In this document: piece by piece, positions 29,033-37,861 of the stretch
Layout: each line of letters starts with the position of its first letter
Numbering within the stretch: the stretch's first letter is position 1
Assembly (NCBI RefSeq): GCF_001439805.1
Contig: NZ_JYLK01000012.1
Coordinates: 62,001 to 126,000, forward strand
Origin: Pseudomonas trivialis
GTDB taxonomy: Bacteria > Pseudomonadota > Gammaproteobacteria > Pseudomonadales > Pseudomonadaceae
DNA length: 64,000 bases
Reading direction: 5' to 3'
Notes under the pieces: generated by a model
The model's database searches: none
Told to the model about the DNA's origin: nothing
The model's input: the letters and a program-made list of their open reading frames with translations, nothing else
Program-made: the position numbers and the translations under genes

Positions 29033-29090
29033 TTTTTGGCCACGGAGTTATTGTGTACATACCGAGTGCTGGCGGTTCCACCCTTACATC

Positions 29091-29530
29091 GCCCCACCAC
29101 TCGGCACCTCGTCCAGGCTCGGTGTGCCCCAGATCAAAAGCAAGAGCGCGGCAGCCTTAGAGCCGACCGGAGTGGTTTGCCGAACGCTGTACAAAATGTG
29201 AGAGGGGGCTTGCTCCCGATGGCTGAGTGTCAGTCAACTTATTGGTAGCTGACACACTGCTATCGGGAGCAAGCCCCCTCCCACATTTGGATCTCCATTT
29301 GTCTGATGGATATCACACTGCTTTTGATCTGCTTTTGATCTGCTTTTGATCTGTTTTGCTTTGGCTTTTGATTTTGATCTCAAGCGCCCCGTCAACCACG
29401 CTGGCCGAAGTGCGGGCACACCGAGCCTGAGCGAGGTGCCGAGTGGTGGGGCGAAGCGTTTTTGGTTACTTTTTGCGCTCTTCAAAAAGTGACCCGCCGT
29501 AAGGGCGGAACCGCAAGCAGCCGTTACCGC
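29091..29530. repeat. Composite intergenic repeat with central REPIN (copy 1)
   Basis: The guaD-GntR spacer (29033-29582) holds no gene. A REPIN (29194-29290, GAGGGGGCTTGCTCCCGAT arm facing ATCGGGAGCAAGCCCCCTC) sits between shared blocks: GCGGCAGCCTTAGAGCCGAC to its left, GGATCTCCATTTGTCTG and repeated TTTTGATCTGC units to its right, and then GGTGCCGAGTGGTGGGGCG and TGACCCGCCGTAAGGGCGG. The same blocks recur near 35.5-36.3 and 51.3-51.7 kb. Confidence 0.8.
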
Positions 29531-29582
29531 AGCAACGGATATGTACACAATTAAAGCCCCCTCCCACACTTTTAAAATGTGT

Positions 29583-30347
29583 TTACACCTTCAAAGAAGA
29601 ACGCCCAGCCTTCCTCGTCTGCAACAAATGCGAAAACACCGCATGCAAATCATCCGAGGCCCCTTCCTCATCAAGGTTGAGCTTGCTGTCGATATGATCC
29701 ATGTGGTGCATCATCAACTCCACCGCCAGCACCGCATCGCGGGCTTCGATCGCATCGATCAACTGGGTGTGTTCATCGTAGGAACAGTGCGAGCGGTTGC
29801 CACTTTCGTACTGAGCAATGATCAATGATGTCTGCGAAACCAGGCTGCGCTGAAAGCTGATCAGCGGCGCATTCTTAGCCGCTTCGGCCAGCTTGAGATG
29901 GAACTCGCCGGAAAGACGAATACCCGCACCGCGATCACCACGAGAAAAACTGTCGCGCTCGTCGTTGACCATCTGGCGCAGTTCGGCCAGTTGCTCGGCG
30001 GTGGCATGCTGCACTGCCAACTCAGTGATCGCGCGCTCCACCAGACGCCGCGCCATGAACACCTGGCGGGCCTCCTCGACACTCGGGCTGGCAACCACCG
30101 CACCGCGATTGGGCCGCAGCAGCACCACGCCTTCATGGGCCAGACGCGACAGCGCACGGCGAATGATGGTGCGGCTCACGCCGAAGATTTCGCCCAGTGC
30201 CTCTTCACTCAATTTGGTGCCGGGTGCCAGGCGCTGCTCGAGGATCGCCTCGAAGATATGCGCGTAGACGATATCGTCCTGGGTGCCGGTGCGACCGGCC
30301 TTGCCAGCGCGCGGTTGTTTCTTGAGAGGTTGCAACTGTTCGTTCAT
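29583..30347 (-). CDS. GntR family regulator (FCD domain)
   Basis: A 254-residue regulator: an N-terminal basic stretch, a GntR winged helix (IVYAHIFEAILEQRLAPGTKLSEEALGEIFGVSRTIIRRALSRL, given here in part as residues about 28-70) and an FCD effector domain with the metal-binding-type histidines (EFHLKLAEAA, MMHHMDHID). It is divergent from the BenE-type transporter gene (228-base spacer) and downstream of the purine operon, convergent with it. A role in purine or aromatic-acid uptake control is a fair guess. The ATG at 30347 is preferred to a GTG two codons earlier, though neither has a strong ribosome site. Confidence 0.9.
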   Translation of the reverse strand: MNEQLQPLKKQPRAGKAGRTGTQDDIVYAHIFEAILEQRLAPGTKLSEEALGEIFGVSRTIIRRALSRLAHEGVVLLRPNRGAVVASPSVEEARQVFMARRLVERAITELAVQHATAEQLAELRQMVNDERDSFSRGDRGAGIRLSGEFHLKLAEAAKNAPLISFQRSLVSQTSLIIAQYESGNRSHCSYDEHTQLIDAIEARDAVLAVELMMHHMDHIDSKLNLDEEGASDDLHAVFSHLLQTRKAGRSSLKV

Positions 30348-30574
30348 GGGCACTCGGGTTTGGAGAACGGCGGCGAATTAACGGTAATACGGCAACAGCA
30401 TGACGCTGGCAAGTATCGCCTGAAAACGGGGCACATTGTACACAACCCGATACGCCAACACACTGTACGGCTGTTTGCGGCCCCGGCTGTATTGCAATGA
30501 CCGGTGACCTTTGAGTTTAGGCTTGAATCCGCGCCTTCACCGGCAACTCCCCAGGTAAAAGGATCACCCCCGTC

Positions 30575-31771
30575 ATGACCGATGCCACCCACGCGCCCCT
30601 GCGCCCGCTGGCCGACACTTCGCCCTCGGCCGTCGTCGCCGGCTTTATCGCCATGATGACCGGCTACACCAGTTCCCTCGTGCTGATGTTCCAGGCCGGC
30701 CAGGCCGCCGGCTTGACCACGGCGCAGATTTCTTCGTGGATCTGGGCGCTGTCCATCGGCATGGCGGTGTGCAGCATCGGCCTGTCGCTGCGCTACCGCA
30801 CGCCGATCACCGTCGCCTGGTCGACGCCCGGCGCGGCGCTGCTGATCACCAGCCTTGGCGGCGTGAGCTACGGCGAAGCCATCGGTGCCTACATCACCTG
30901 CGCGGTGCTGGTGACGCTGTGCGGGCTCACCGGCAGTTTTGACAAATTGCTCAAGCGCATTCCCGCTTCACTGGCCGCCGCCTTGCTGGCCGGGATCCTG
31001 TTCAAGATAGGCAGCGAGATTTTCGTCGCCGCGCAACATCGCACCGCGCTGGTGCTGGGAATGTTTTTTACCTATCTGATCATCAAGCGCCTGTCGCCGC
31101 GTTATGCGGTGCTCGCCGCGCTGGTGATCGGCACCGCGTTGTCCGGGCTGCTGGGGCTGCTGGATTTCAGCGCGTTTCACCTGGAAGTGGCGGTGCCGGT
31201 GTGGACCATGCCGCACTTCTCCCTCGCAGCGACCATCAGCATCGGCATCCCGCTGTTCGTGGTGGCGATGACCTCGCAGAACATGCCCGGCATCGCCGTG
31301 CTGCGCGCCGACGGTTACAACGTGCCAGCCTCGCCATTGATCAGCACCACCGGGCTGGCCTCGCTGCTGCTGGCGCCGTTCGGCTCCCACGGCATCAACC
31401 TGGCGGCGATCAGCGCGGCCATCTGCACCGGGCCGCACGCCCATGAAGACCGAAACAAGCGCTACACCGCCGCCGTGTGGTGCGGGGTGTTCTACGGCAT
31501 TGCCGGGGTGTTCGGCGCGACCCTGGCGGCGCTGTTCGCCGCCTTGCCAAAGGAGCTGGTGCTGTCGATTGCGGCGCTGGCGTTGTTCGGCTCGATCATC
31601 AATGGCCTGAGCGTCGCCATGCACGAGCCGAAGGAACGCGAGGCGGCGCTGATCACCTTTATGGTCACCGCATCGGGGCTGACGCTGTTTTCCATCGGCT
31701 CGGCGTTCTGGGGCATTGTCGCGGGGCTGTTGACCCTGCTGATCCTGAACGGGCGAACCCGCGCTCAATGA
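30575..31771 (+). CDS. BenE family benzoate/H+ symporter-type transporter
   Basis: A 398-residue integral membrane protein with about twelve hydrophobic helices. The family segments SAVVAGFIAMMTGYTSSLVL, TPITVAWSTPGAALL and VAMTSQNMPGIAVLRADGY are clear matches to the BenE group. Such proteins take up benzoate or related anions with protons; no benzoate-degradation genes are near, so the true substrate may differ (the purine genes alongside leave purine uptake open). It is divergent from a GntR gene. The last 7 bases overlap the convergent Lrp gene. Confidence 0.9.
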   Translation: MTDATHAPLRPLADTSPSAVVAGFIAMMTGYTSSLVLMFQAGQAAGLTTAQISSWIWALSIGMAVCSIGLSLRYRTPITVAWSTPGAALLITSLGGVSYGEAIGAYITCAVLVTLCGLTGSFDKLLKRIPASLAAALLAGILFKIGSEIFVAAQHRTALVLGMFFTYLIIKRLSPRYAVLAALVIGTALSGLLGLLDFSAFHLEVAVPVWTMPHFSLAATISIGIPLFVVAMTSQNMPGIAVLRADGYNVPASPLISTTGLASLLLAPFGSHGINLAAISAAICTGPHAHEDRNKRYTAAVWCGVFYGIAGVFGATLAALFAALPKELVLSIAALALFGSIINGLSVAMHEPKEREAALITFMVTASGLTLFSIGSAFWGIVAGLLTLLILNGRTRAQ

Positions 31772-32253
31772 CGCAGCAGCTTGCGCAGCGGCACGCCGTC
31801 TTTGAGCACCGGTGATTTGATCACGATGTAGCTGAAGTACTTGGAGATACCGATGTTCTTGTCCAGCAGGCCTTCAACCACTTCCTGGTAATGCTGGATG
31901 CTGCGGGTCATGAAACGCACCAGGTAATCGTAGCCGCCGCTGATCAGGTGGCATTCAAGTACCTCATCCACCAGGCGGATATTGGATTCGAACTTGGCGA
32001 AGTCTTCGCGCTTGTGGTCGCTGAGGGTGATTTCGGTGAACACCGTGACCGAATCGGTGATCTTGGCCAGGTTCAGATGCGCCTTGTAGCTGGAGATATA
32101 ACCGGCCGACTCCAGCCGCTTGACCCTTTGCAGGCACGGGCTGGCGGACAGACCCACGGCATCGGCCAGGCTGACGTTGGTCATCCGGCCATCTTTTTGC
32201 AGTTCAACCAGAATGCTGATGTCGATCCGGTCCAGCTTGACGAGCCCTTCCAT
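31765..32253 (-). CDS. Lrp/AsnC family transcriptional regulator
   Basis: A 162-residue regulator with an N-terminal helix-turn-helix (LDRIDISILVELQKDGRMTNVSLADAVGLSASPCLQRVKRLE in part, residues 7-48) and a C-terminal RAM ligand domain (VLECHLISGGYDYLVRF). These proteins form octamers that sense amino acids. The ATG at 32253 has AAGAGGT six bases upstream. It is 44 bases downstream of the HAD gene on the same strand, so may be co-transcribed with it, and near a GABA-type aminotransferase gene that it might control. Confidence 0.92.
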   Translation of the reverse strand: MEGLVKLDRIDISILVELQKDGRMTNVSLADAVGLSASPCLQRVKRLESAGYISSYKAHLNLAKITDSVTVFTEITLSDHKREDFAKFESNIRLVDEVLECHLISGGYDYLVRFMTRSIQHYQEVVEGLLDKNIGISKYFSYIVIKSPVLKDGVPLRKLLRH

Positions 32254-32297
32254 TGCATACCTCTTGACTGCCGTTTGTAAGCAATCTTCTAGCAAAA

Positions 32298-32945
32298 TCA
32301 GCGCCGTAAAGACAGCTGATGCTGAGCGACCAGATCAGCCATGCTGTTAATGCAGTAATCGGCCGCACACGGCGTGGGCTGCGGCGAGCGGTTGCGGCCG
32401 ATCAGGCAACGGTCCAGCGCCAGGACGGCACCGGTGGACGCGCGGGTCACGTGCAACACAGGCTGTACCTGCGCCCCTTGGCGGTCAAGCCATTGCTCGG
32501 CCTCCACCAGAGAAATGAAATGCTCGGCCTCGATGCCCAGGCGTTCGCACAACAGCCCACGGTCTTCGGCATCGCGGTCGCCGCGCACCAGCAAACGATA
32601 GAACTTGCGCAGGTACAACATTGCCCCCGGCGCATCCTCGAACAGCGACCAGTTGCCCGCCGAACGCGCGAAGCTCATGCCCTCCTCCCAACTGGCGTGC
32701 AGCCCCCAGCGCTCGGCGAGCTGGCGATGGGCAAAACACAGCACGCCGCTGAAGCCCAGCTCGGCAAAGCGCGGGTAGAGGCCCTCGATCACCGCGTTGA
32801 ACTCGGCCAGTACCTGCTCCCTGGCTGGCGTTGGCCCGCCACGGCTGTCGAGCAGCGGCTGCAACGCGGCGAACACGCCCGAGTCACGGTCCACCAGCAC
32901 CCCATCACAATCGATCAGCAACGCTCGATAATCTGTCAGTCCCAT
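32298..32945 (-). CDS. HAD family hydrolase
   Basis: A 215-residue haloacid-dehalogenase-fold protein. Motif I is LLIDCDGVLVD (nucleophile D12 and D14), followed by a helical cap and a RDAEDRGLL segment; motif III lysine is less clear. It is probably a small-molecule phosphatase of the cytoplasm. It lies between the aminotransferase gene upstream (94 bases) and the Lrp gene downstream on the same strand. The substrate cannot be predicted. Confidence 0.85.
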   Translation of the reverse strand: MGLTDYRALLIDCDGVLVDRDSGVFAALQPLLDSRGGPTPAREQVLAEFNAVIEGLYPRFAELGFSGVLCFAHRQLAERWGLHASWEEGMSFARSAGNWSLFEDAPGAMLYLRKFYRLLVRGDRDAEDRGLLCERLGIEAEHFISLVEAEQWLDRQGAQVQPVLHVTRASTGAVLALDRCLIGRNRSPQPTPCAADYCINSMADLVAQHQLSLRR

Positions 32946-33039
32946 GAGGGGTCACGCCTCCAATGATGCAGTGTGGTCGCCCGTGCGCCATAACAGGTCA
33001 CGGGCGGTGCCGCCAACCGGGTTCGCCGCTGGTAGCGGC

Positions 33040-34332
33040 TCAGTTCAAGACCCGTGCCAGGGCTGCGTCGAGAATCTGCACGGCTTCGTCAACCTGCGCC
33101 TCGGTGGTCACCAGCGGCGCGAGGAAGCGCAGCACGTTGCGGTACACGCCGCACTTGATCACCAGCAAACCACCGGCGCGGGCTTCGTCGATCACTCGTT
33201 GGTTGAGGTCGGCATCCGGGCTGCGCGCCGCGTCGTCCTTGACCAGTTCGATTGCCAGCATGAAGCCGGTGCCACGCACGTCACCGATGCGCGGGTAGCG
33301 CGCCTGCAGACCGAGCAGGCCGTGACGCAGGCGTTCGCCGAGCACGTGGCTGCGCGCCAGCAATTGTTCCTCTTCGAACGCACTGATCACCGCCAGCGCC
33401 GCCGCGCAGGCCAACGCATTACCGCCGTAGGTGCCGCCCAGGCCGCCGGGCAGCGGCGCGTCCATGATGTGCGCCTTGCCCACCACGCCGGACAGCGGCA
33501 AGCCACCGGCCAGGCTCTTGGCCACGGTAACCAGGTCGGGCTGGATGCCCGAGTGCTGGAACCCGAACCAACTGCCGGTGCGACCGAAACCGGTCTGGAT
33601 CTCGTCGAGGATCAGCACGATGCCGTGTTTGTCGGCCAGTGCGCGCAAGGCCTGGAGAAACTCCGGCGGCGCGGCAAGGAAGCCGCCGTCACCCTGCACC
33701 GGCTCAATCAGAATCGCCGCGACGCGGTCCGGGGCAACCTGGGTGGCCAGCAGTTCATCCAGCGCCTTGAGCGCCAGCTCGCTGGTCATGCCGCGATATG
33801 CGTTGGGATAGGGGGTGTGAAACACCTCCGGCGCAAACGGCCCGAAGTTCTGTTTGTACGGCTGGCTCATGCCGGTGAGCGTGGTGCCGAGCAACGTCCG
33901 GCCATGGAAGCCGCCGCGAAAGGCAATGACCGCCGAACGATTGGTGTGGGCACGGGCGATCTTCACCGCATTTTCCACCGCCTCGGCACCGGACGTGAAG
34001 AACGCCGCCTTGTAGGCCTCCTCCCCGCCAACCAGCTCGCACAGGCGCTGGGCCAGGTCGAGGTAAGGCTGGTAGGCCACCACCTGGAAGCAGGCGTGGG
34101 AAACTTTCTGCAACTGCGCCTGCACCGCCGCGACCACTTTGGGGTGGTTATGGCCGATGTTCAGCACGCCGATGCCGCCGACGAAATCGAGATAGCGCTT
34201 GCCTTCCACGTCCCAGAGTTCGGCGCCCTGGGCGCGATCGATCACCAGCGGGTGCGCGGTGATCAGGCCACGGGGTACGAATTGATCGCGCTGACGGAGC
34301 AAATGTGGGGTTTTATCGACTCTGCTGTTCAT
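33040..34332 (-). CDS. gabT: Class III aminotransferase, 4-aminobutyrate transaminase type
   Basis: A 430-residue PLP enzyme of the omega-aminotransferase family. The PLP lysine is K272 in VTVAKSLAGG, the pyridine-nitrogen aspartate D243 in ILDEIQTGFGRTG, and the phosphate loop TSGAEAVENAVK is at 113-124. The sequence pattern (RGGFHGRT, PVQGDGGF) is that of GABA transaminases, which move the amino group to 2-oxoglutarate to give succinic semialdehyde. The start is the ATG at 34332 with GGGAA upstream. A semialdehyde dehydrogenase gene 2 kb away on the same strand (37744-36284) fits the pathway. The exact amine is not certain. Confidence 0.9.
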   Translation of the reverse strand: MNSRVDKTPHLLRQRDQFVPRGLITAHPLVIDRAQGAELWDVEGKRYLDFVGGIGVLNIGHNHPKVVAAVQAQLQKVSHACFQVVAYQPYLDLAQRLCELVGGEEAYKAAFFTSGAEAVENAVKIARAHTNRSAVIAFRGGFHGRTLLGTTLTGMSQPYKQNFGPFAPEVFHTPYPNAYRGMTSELALKALDELLATQVAPDRVAAILIEPVQGDGGFLAAPPEFLQALRALADKHGIVLILDEIQTGFGRTGSWFGFQHSGIQPDLVTVAKSLAGGLPLSGVVGKAHIMDAPLPGGLGGTYGGNALACAAALAVISAFEEEQLLARSHVLGERLRHGLLGLQARYPRIGDVRGTGFMLAIELVKDDAARSPDADLNQRVIDEARAGGLLVIKCGVYRNVLRFLAPLVTTEAQVDEAVQILDAALARVLN

Positions 34333-34525
34333 GGCATTTCCCAAGGTGAGCCCGGCAACCGGAAGGTGGTTGCGATGACATTCAGATTACGGCCTGGCAA
34401 AAACGAACTGCACCGAACTTGCCCCGTGAGAAATTCGGATCGACTGTTTTTTCACTGCGTTTCAACAGATCCTGCGCCGGCATTGCGCGATGATGATGGC
34501 TACTTTCAGCCCTGCGGAGATGCCC

Positions 34526-35452
34526 ATGGCCCTGCTCTACAAATCCGACCCCGTGCGCGGCGAACGCTGGAAGGCCCTGTTTGCCGAACACGCGCCGGAT
34601 ATCGAATGGCGCGCCTGGCCGGACATCGGCGACCCCAGCGAAATCGACTACCTCGCCGCCTGGCTGGCGCCGGACGATCTTGAACAATTGCTGCCCAACC
34701 TGAAGGTGCTGTTTGCCGTATCAGCCGGGGTCGACCAACTGGACCTTGCCCGTTTGCCCGCCGACTTGCCGGTGGTGCGCCTGCTCGATCCCGGCATCAC
34801 CCAGGGCATGTGCGAATACGCCACCTGGGCCGTGCTCAGCCTCCATCGCGACATGCTGCGCTACCGCCAGCAACAGACGGCGCGCTGCTGGCAGGCGCAC
34901 CGGTTGCAACCGGCGGCCAACCGCCGCGTCGGCGTGATGGGCCTGGGCGCGCAGGCGCAGCAGATCCTCGCGACCCTGGCGCCGCTGGGGTTTGCCTTGT
35001 CGGGCTGGGCCCGCAGCGCGCATCAACTGCCGGGGGTTACGTGTTATGCGGGTGAAGCGCAATTGTCGGCGTTTCTCGGCCAGTGCGACATTCTGCTGTG
35101 CGTATTGCCGTTGACCGAGCAGACCCAGGGCATTCTCAACAGCCGCTTGTTTGATCAACTGCCACAGGGTGCGGGGCTGATCAACATGGGGCGCGGCGGG
35201 CACCTGGTGGAGGAGGATCTGCTGGGGGCGCTGTCCAGCGGGCAACTCAGCGGCGCGGTGCTGGATGTGTTGCAGCAGGAGCCGGCGCCAGCGGAGCATC
35301 CGTTTTGGGGGCATCCGCAGATTTTGATGACGCCACATATTGCGGCGATGACTCAGCCGGATAGCGCGTTTGGCGTGTTGTTGGGGAATATTCGGCGGTT
35401 TCAGCGCGGGGAGCGGATGGTTGGAGAGGTGGATCGGGGGAAGGGGTATTGA
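34526..35452 (+). CDS. D-2-hydroxyacid dehydrogenase, glyoxylate/hydroxypyruvate reductase A type
   Basis: A 308-residue cytosolic NAD(P)H-dependent reductase of 2-oxo acids. Residues about 134-150 hold the dinucleotide loop RRVGVMGLGAQAQQIL; substrate/catalytic motifs are FAVSAGVDQLD, LINMGRGGHLVEEDLL (arginine in MGRG) and the histidine in ILMTPHIAAMT. It resembles GhrA more than GhrB in length and layout. The ATG at 34526 has GGAG six bases upstream; an ATG at 34520 overlaps that site. It is divergent from the aminotransferase gene. The dinucleotide loop has GLGAQAQ in place of a strict GxGxxG, as seen in GhrA relatives. Confidence 0.9.
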   Translation: MALLYKSDPVRGERWKALFAEHAPDIEWRAWPDIGDPSEIDYLAAWLAPDDLEQLLPNLKVLFAVSAGVDQLDLARLPADLPVVRLLDPGITQGMCEYATWAVLSLHRDMLRYRQQQTARCWQAHRLQPAANRRVGVMGLGAQAQQILATLAPLGFALSGWARSAHQLPGVTCYAGEAQLSAFLGQCDILLCVLPLTEQTQGILNSRLFDQLPQGAGLINMGRGGHLVEEDLLGALSSGQLSGAVLDVLQQEPAPAEHPFWGHPQILMTPHIAAMTQPDSAFGVLLGNIRRFQRGERMVGEVDRGKGY

Positions 35453-35456
35453 TGGG

Positions 35457-36265
35457 GTACATATTCGTTATTACTGGGTACATATCCGTTATTTGGGTAA
35501 CGGCTAAGTAAGGTTCCGCCCTTACGGCGGGTCACTTTTTGAAGAGCGCAAAAAGTAACCCAAAACGCTTTGCCCCAACACTCGGCACCTCGCCCAGGCT
35601 CGGTGTGCCCTCACTCCGGCTTTGGAGCGTGGGCCGCCGCGATGGGCCATCCTTGGCCCAGCGCAGCTAACCCGGCGTCCTGCCGGGTTGCCCACGCTCC
35701 AAAGCCTGCGTTCGGCCAGCGTGTTTGACGGGGCGCCTCAGATCAAGATCAAGAGCGCGGCGGCCTTAGAGCCGACCGAGGTTTTCCTACCTGGCGCTGT
35801 TCAAAATGTGGGAGGGGGCTTGCTCCCGATGGCTGAGTGTCAGTCAGCTTATGGGTAGCTGACCCACTGCTATCGGGAGCAAGCCCCCTCCCACAGTGGA
35901 TCTCCATTTGTCTGTTGGATATCACACTGCTGTTGATCTGCTTTGCTCTGGCTTTGGCTTTGGCTTTGGCTTTGGCTTTTGATCTTGATCTTGATCTTGA
36001 TCTCAGGCGCCCCGTTAACCACGCTGGCCGAACGCAGGTTTGAATCCGTGGGTAACCCGGCAGGACGCCGGGTTAGCCGCACTGGGCCATGGATGGCCCA
36101 TTGCGGCGGCCCACGGATTCAAGCCTGCGTGCGGGCACACCGAGCCTAAGCGAGGTGCCGAGTGGTGGGGCAAGAGCCCTTTTGGTTACTTTTGGGGCTC
36201 TTTTCCAAAAGTGACCCGCCGTAAGGGCGGAACCCTATGTAGCCGTTACCCAAATAACGGATAAA
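35457..36265. repeat. ~800-bp near-palindromic composite repeat centred on a REPIN (copy 2)
   Basis: The whole spacer between the reductase and SSADH genes is repeat. The left arm reads, in order: CCGCCCTTACGGCGGGTCAC; CACTCGGCACCTCGCCCAG; a GGCCATCC/CCGGCGTCCTGCCGGGTT block; GGGGCGCCTCAGATCAAGAT. After the REPIN (35803-35897) the right arm gives the same blocks inverted, ending TGACCCGCCGTAAGGGCGG near 36213-36231. The centre of symmetry (about 35,855) falls in the REPIN. No gene is supported within it. Confidence 0.85.
35946..36005 (+). repeat. Hexanucleotide tandem repeats
   Basis: Five near-perfect copies of GGCTTT are followed directly by four copies of GATCTT, about 55 bases in all. 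Both unit types occur in fewer copies in the equivalent place of copy 1 near 29326-29380, so the tract varies in length between copies. Confidence 0.85.
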
Positions 36266-36283
36266 CACACCGCTAAAAAGCTG

Positions 36284-37744
36284 TCACCCCAACCCCCCAA
36301 TATGAAATGCCTTAACCTCAAGGTACTCATCCAACCCGTACTTGCTCCCCTCACGCCCCAGCCCCGACTGCTTGATACCGCCAAACGGCGCCACCTCCAT
36401 CGAGATGATCCCGGTATTGAGCCCGACCATGCCAAACTCCAGCGCCTCACCAAAGCGCCACGAGCGCGCCAGGTTCTGCGTGAAGTAATAGGCCCCCAAC
36501 CCGTACGGCGTGGCGTTGGCCAGCGCAAGTGCCTCGGCTTCGTCGGTAAAGCGCATCAGTGGCGCCACCGGCCCAAAGGTTTCCTCATTGGCCAGCAGCA
36601 TCCCGGCATGGGCATCGCCCAGCACGGTAGGCTGCACAAACGGGCTGTCGCCACCAGGGACGGCACCGCATAACAAGGTCGCGCCCTGGCTCAGGGCGTC
36701 CTCGATATGCCGCGTCACCTTGGCCACCGCCGCAGGGTTGATCAGCGGGCCGATGGTCACGCCCGCCTCCAGCCCATTGCCGACCTTAAGCTTGCCCACC
36801 TCCTCCACCAGCCGCGCGGCGAAGCGTTCGTAGATGCCGGCCTGCACCAGGATGCGGTTGGCGCACACGCAGGTTTGCCCGGCATTACGAAATTTGCTGA
36901 TCATGACCCCGGCCACCGCCTGCTCCAGGTCAGCGTCGTCAAACACCACGAACGGCGCATTGCCGCCCAGTTCCAGGCTCAGGCGCTTGATGTGCTCGGC
37001 GCTCTGGCGCATCAGCAGGCGGCCGACGGCGGTGGAGCCGGTGAAGGAAATCTTGCGCACCACCGGGTTGCCGGTCAGCTCCGCGCCGATACCGGCGGGC
37101 AGCCCGGTGAGCACATTGAAGACGCCGGCCGGGATGCCGACACGCTCGGCCAGCACTGCCAGGGCCAGGGCCGACAGCGGTGTGAGGTCGGACGGTTTGA
37201 CGATGATCGGGCAACCGGCGGCCAATGCCGGCGCGCACTTGCGGGTGATCATTGCGTTGGGGAAATTCCACGGGGTGATGGCGGCGCATACGCCCACTGG
37301 CTGTTTCAACGTCAGCAGACGCCGGTCGCCACTGGGGGCCGGCATGGTTTCGCCATACACCCGCCGTGCTTCTTCGGCGAACCATTTGACGAAGCCTGCG
37401 CCGTAGCGAATCTCGCCACGGGCTTCATTGAGCGGCTTGCCCTGCTCGCAGGTCATGATCAGCGCCAGGTCCTCGAGGTTGTCGAGCATGGCCTGATACC
37501 AGCGCTCCAGCAGCGCTGCGCGTTCGGCGGCCGGGCGTGCACGCCAGGCGGGCCAGGCACGCTCGGCGGCGTCGATGGCGCGACGGGTGTCCACCGAGTC
37601 CATGGCCGGCACCCGTGCGAGCACCTCGCCGCTGGCGGGGTCGAGGATGTCCAGGGTGGCGCCGCTGGCGGCGGCGATCCACTGGCCGTCAACGTAGGCG
37701 AGTTCAGCCAGAAGGCTGGGGTCTTGCAGGCGAGTAGTGAGCAT
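36284..37744 (-). CDS. gabD: NAD(P)-dependent succinate-semialdehyde dehydrogenase
   Basis: A 486-residue aldehyde dehydrogenase. The catalytic cysteine is C292 in NAGQTCVCANR, the general base E258 in LSLELGGNAP, and the cofactor-loop motif ITPWNFPNAMITRK lies at 156-169. The second cysteine two residues after the nucleophile and the C-terminal GLNTGIISMEVAPFGGIKQSGLGREG are typical of GabD-type enzymes, which oxidise succinic semialdehyde to succinate. It would complete GABA breakdown with the aminotransferase at 33040-34332, though the two genes are split by the divergent reductase gene and the repeat. Confidence 0.93.
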   Translation of the reverse strand: MLTTRLQDPSLLAELAYVDGQWIAAASGATLDILDPASGEVLARVPAMDSVDTRRAIDAAERAWPAWRARPAAERAALLERWYQAMLDNLEDLALIMTCEQGKPLNEARGEIRYGAGFVKWFAEEARRVYGETMPAPSGDRRLLTLKQPVGVCAAITPWNFPNAMITRKCAPALAAGCPIIVKPSDLTPLSALALAVLAERVGIPAGVFNVLTGLPAGIGAELTGNPVVRKISFTGSTAVGRLLMRQSAEHIKRLSLELGGNAPFVVFDDADLEQAVAGVMISKFRNAGQTCVCANRILVQAGIYERFAARLVEEVGKLKVGNGLEAGVTIGPLINPAAVAKVTRHIEDALSQGATLLCGAVPGGDSPFVQPTVLGDAHAGMLLANEETFGPVAPLMRFTDEAEALALANATPYGLGAYYFTQNLARSWRFGEALEFGMVGLNTGIISMEVAPFGGIKQSGLGREGSKYGLDEYLEVKAFHIGGLG

Positions 37745-37861
37745 GGTCGAGTCCTGATCCGAGACACGCTCCAGTCTAGGGAGGTGCCGCGAACAAGGAT
37801 GCCGAAAGCGTCGCGTGGGCAGCGTGGCGTGCTGAAATTACCCGCGCAACGGCAGGCTCTG

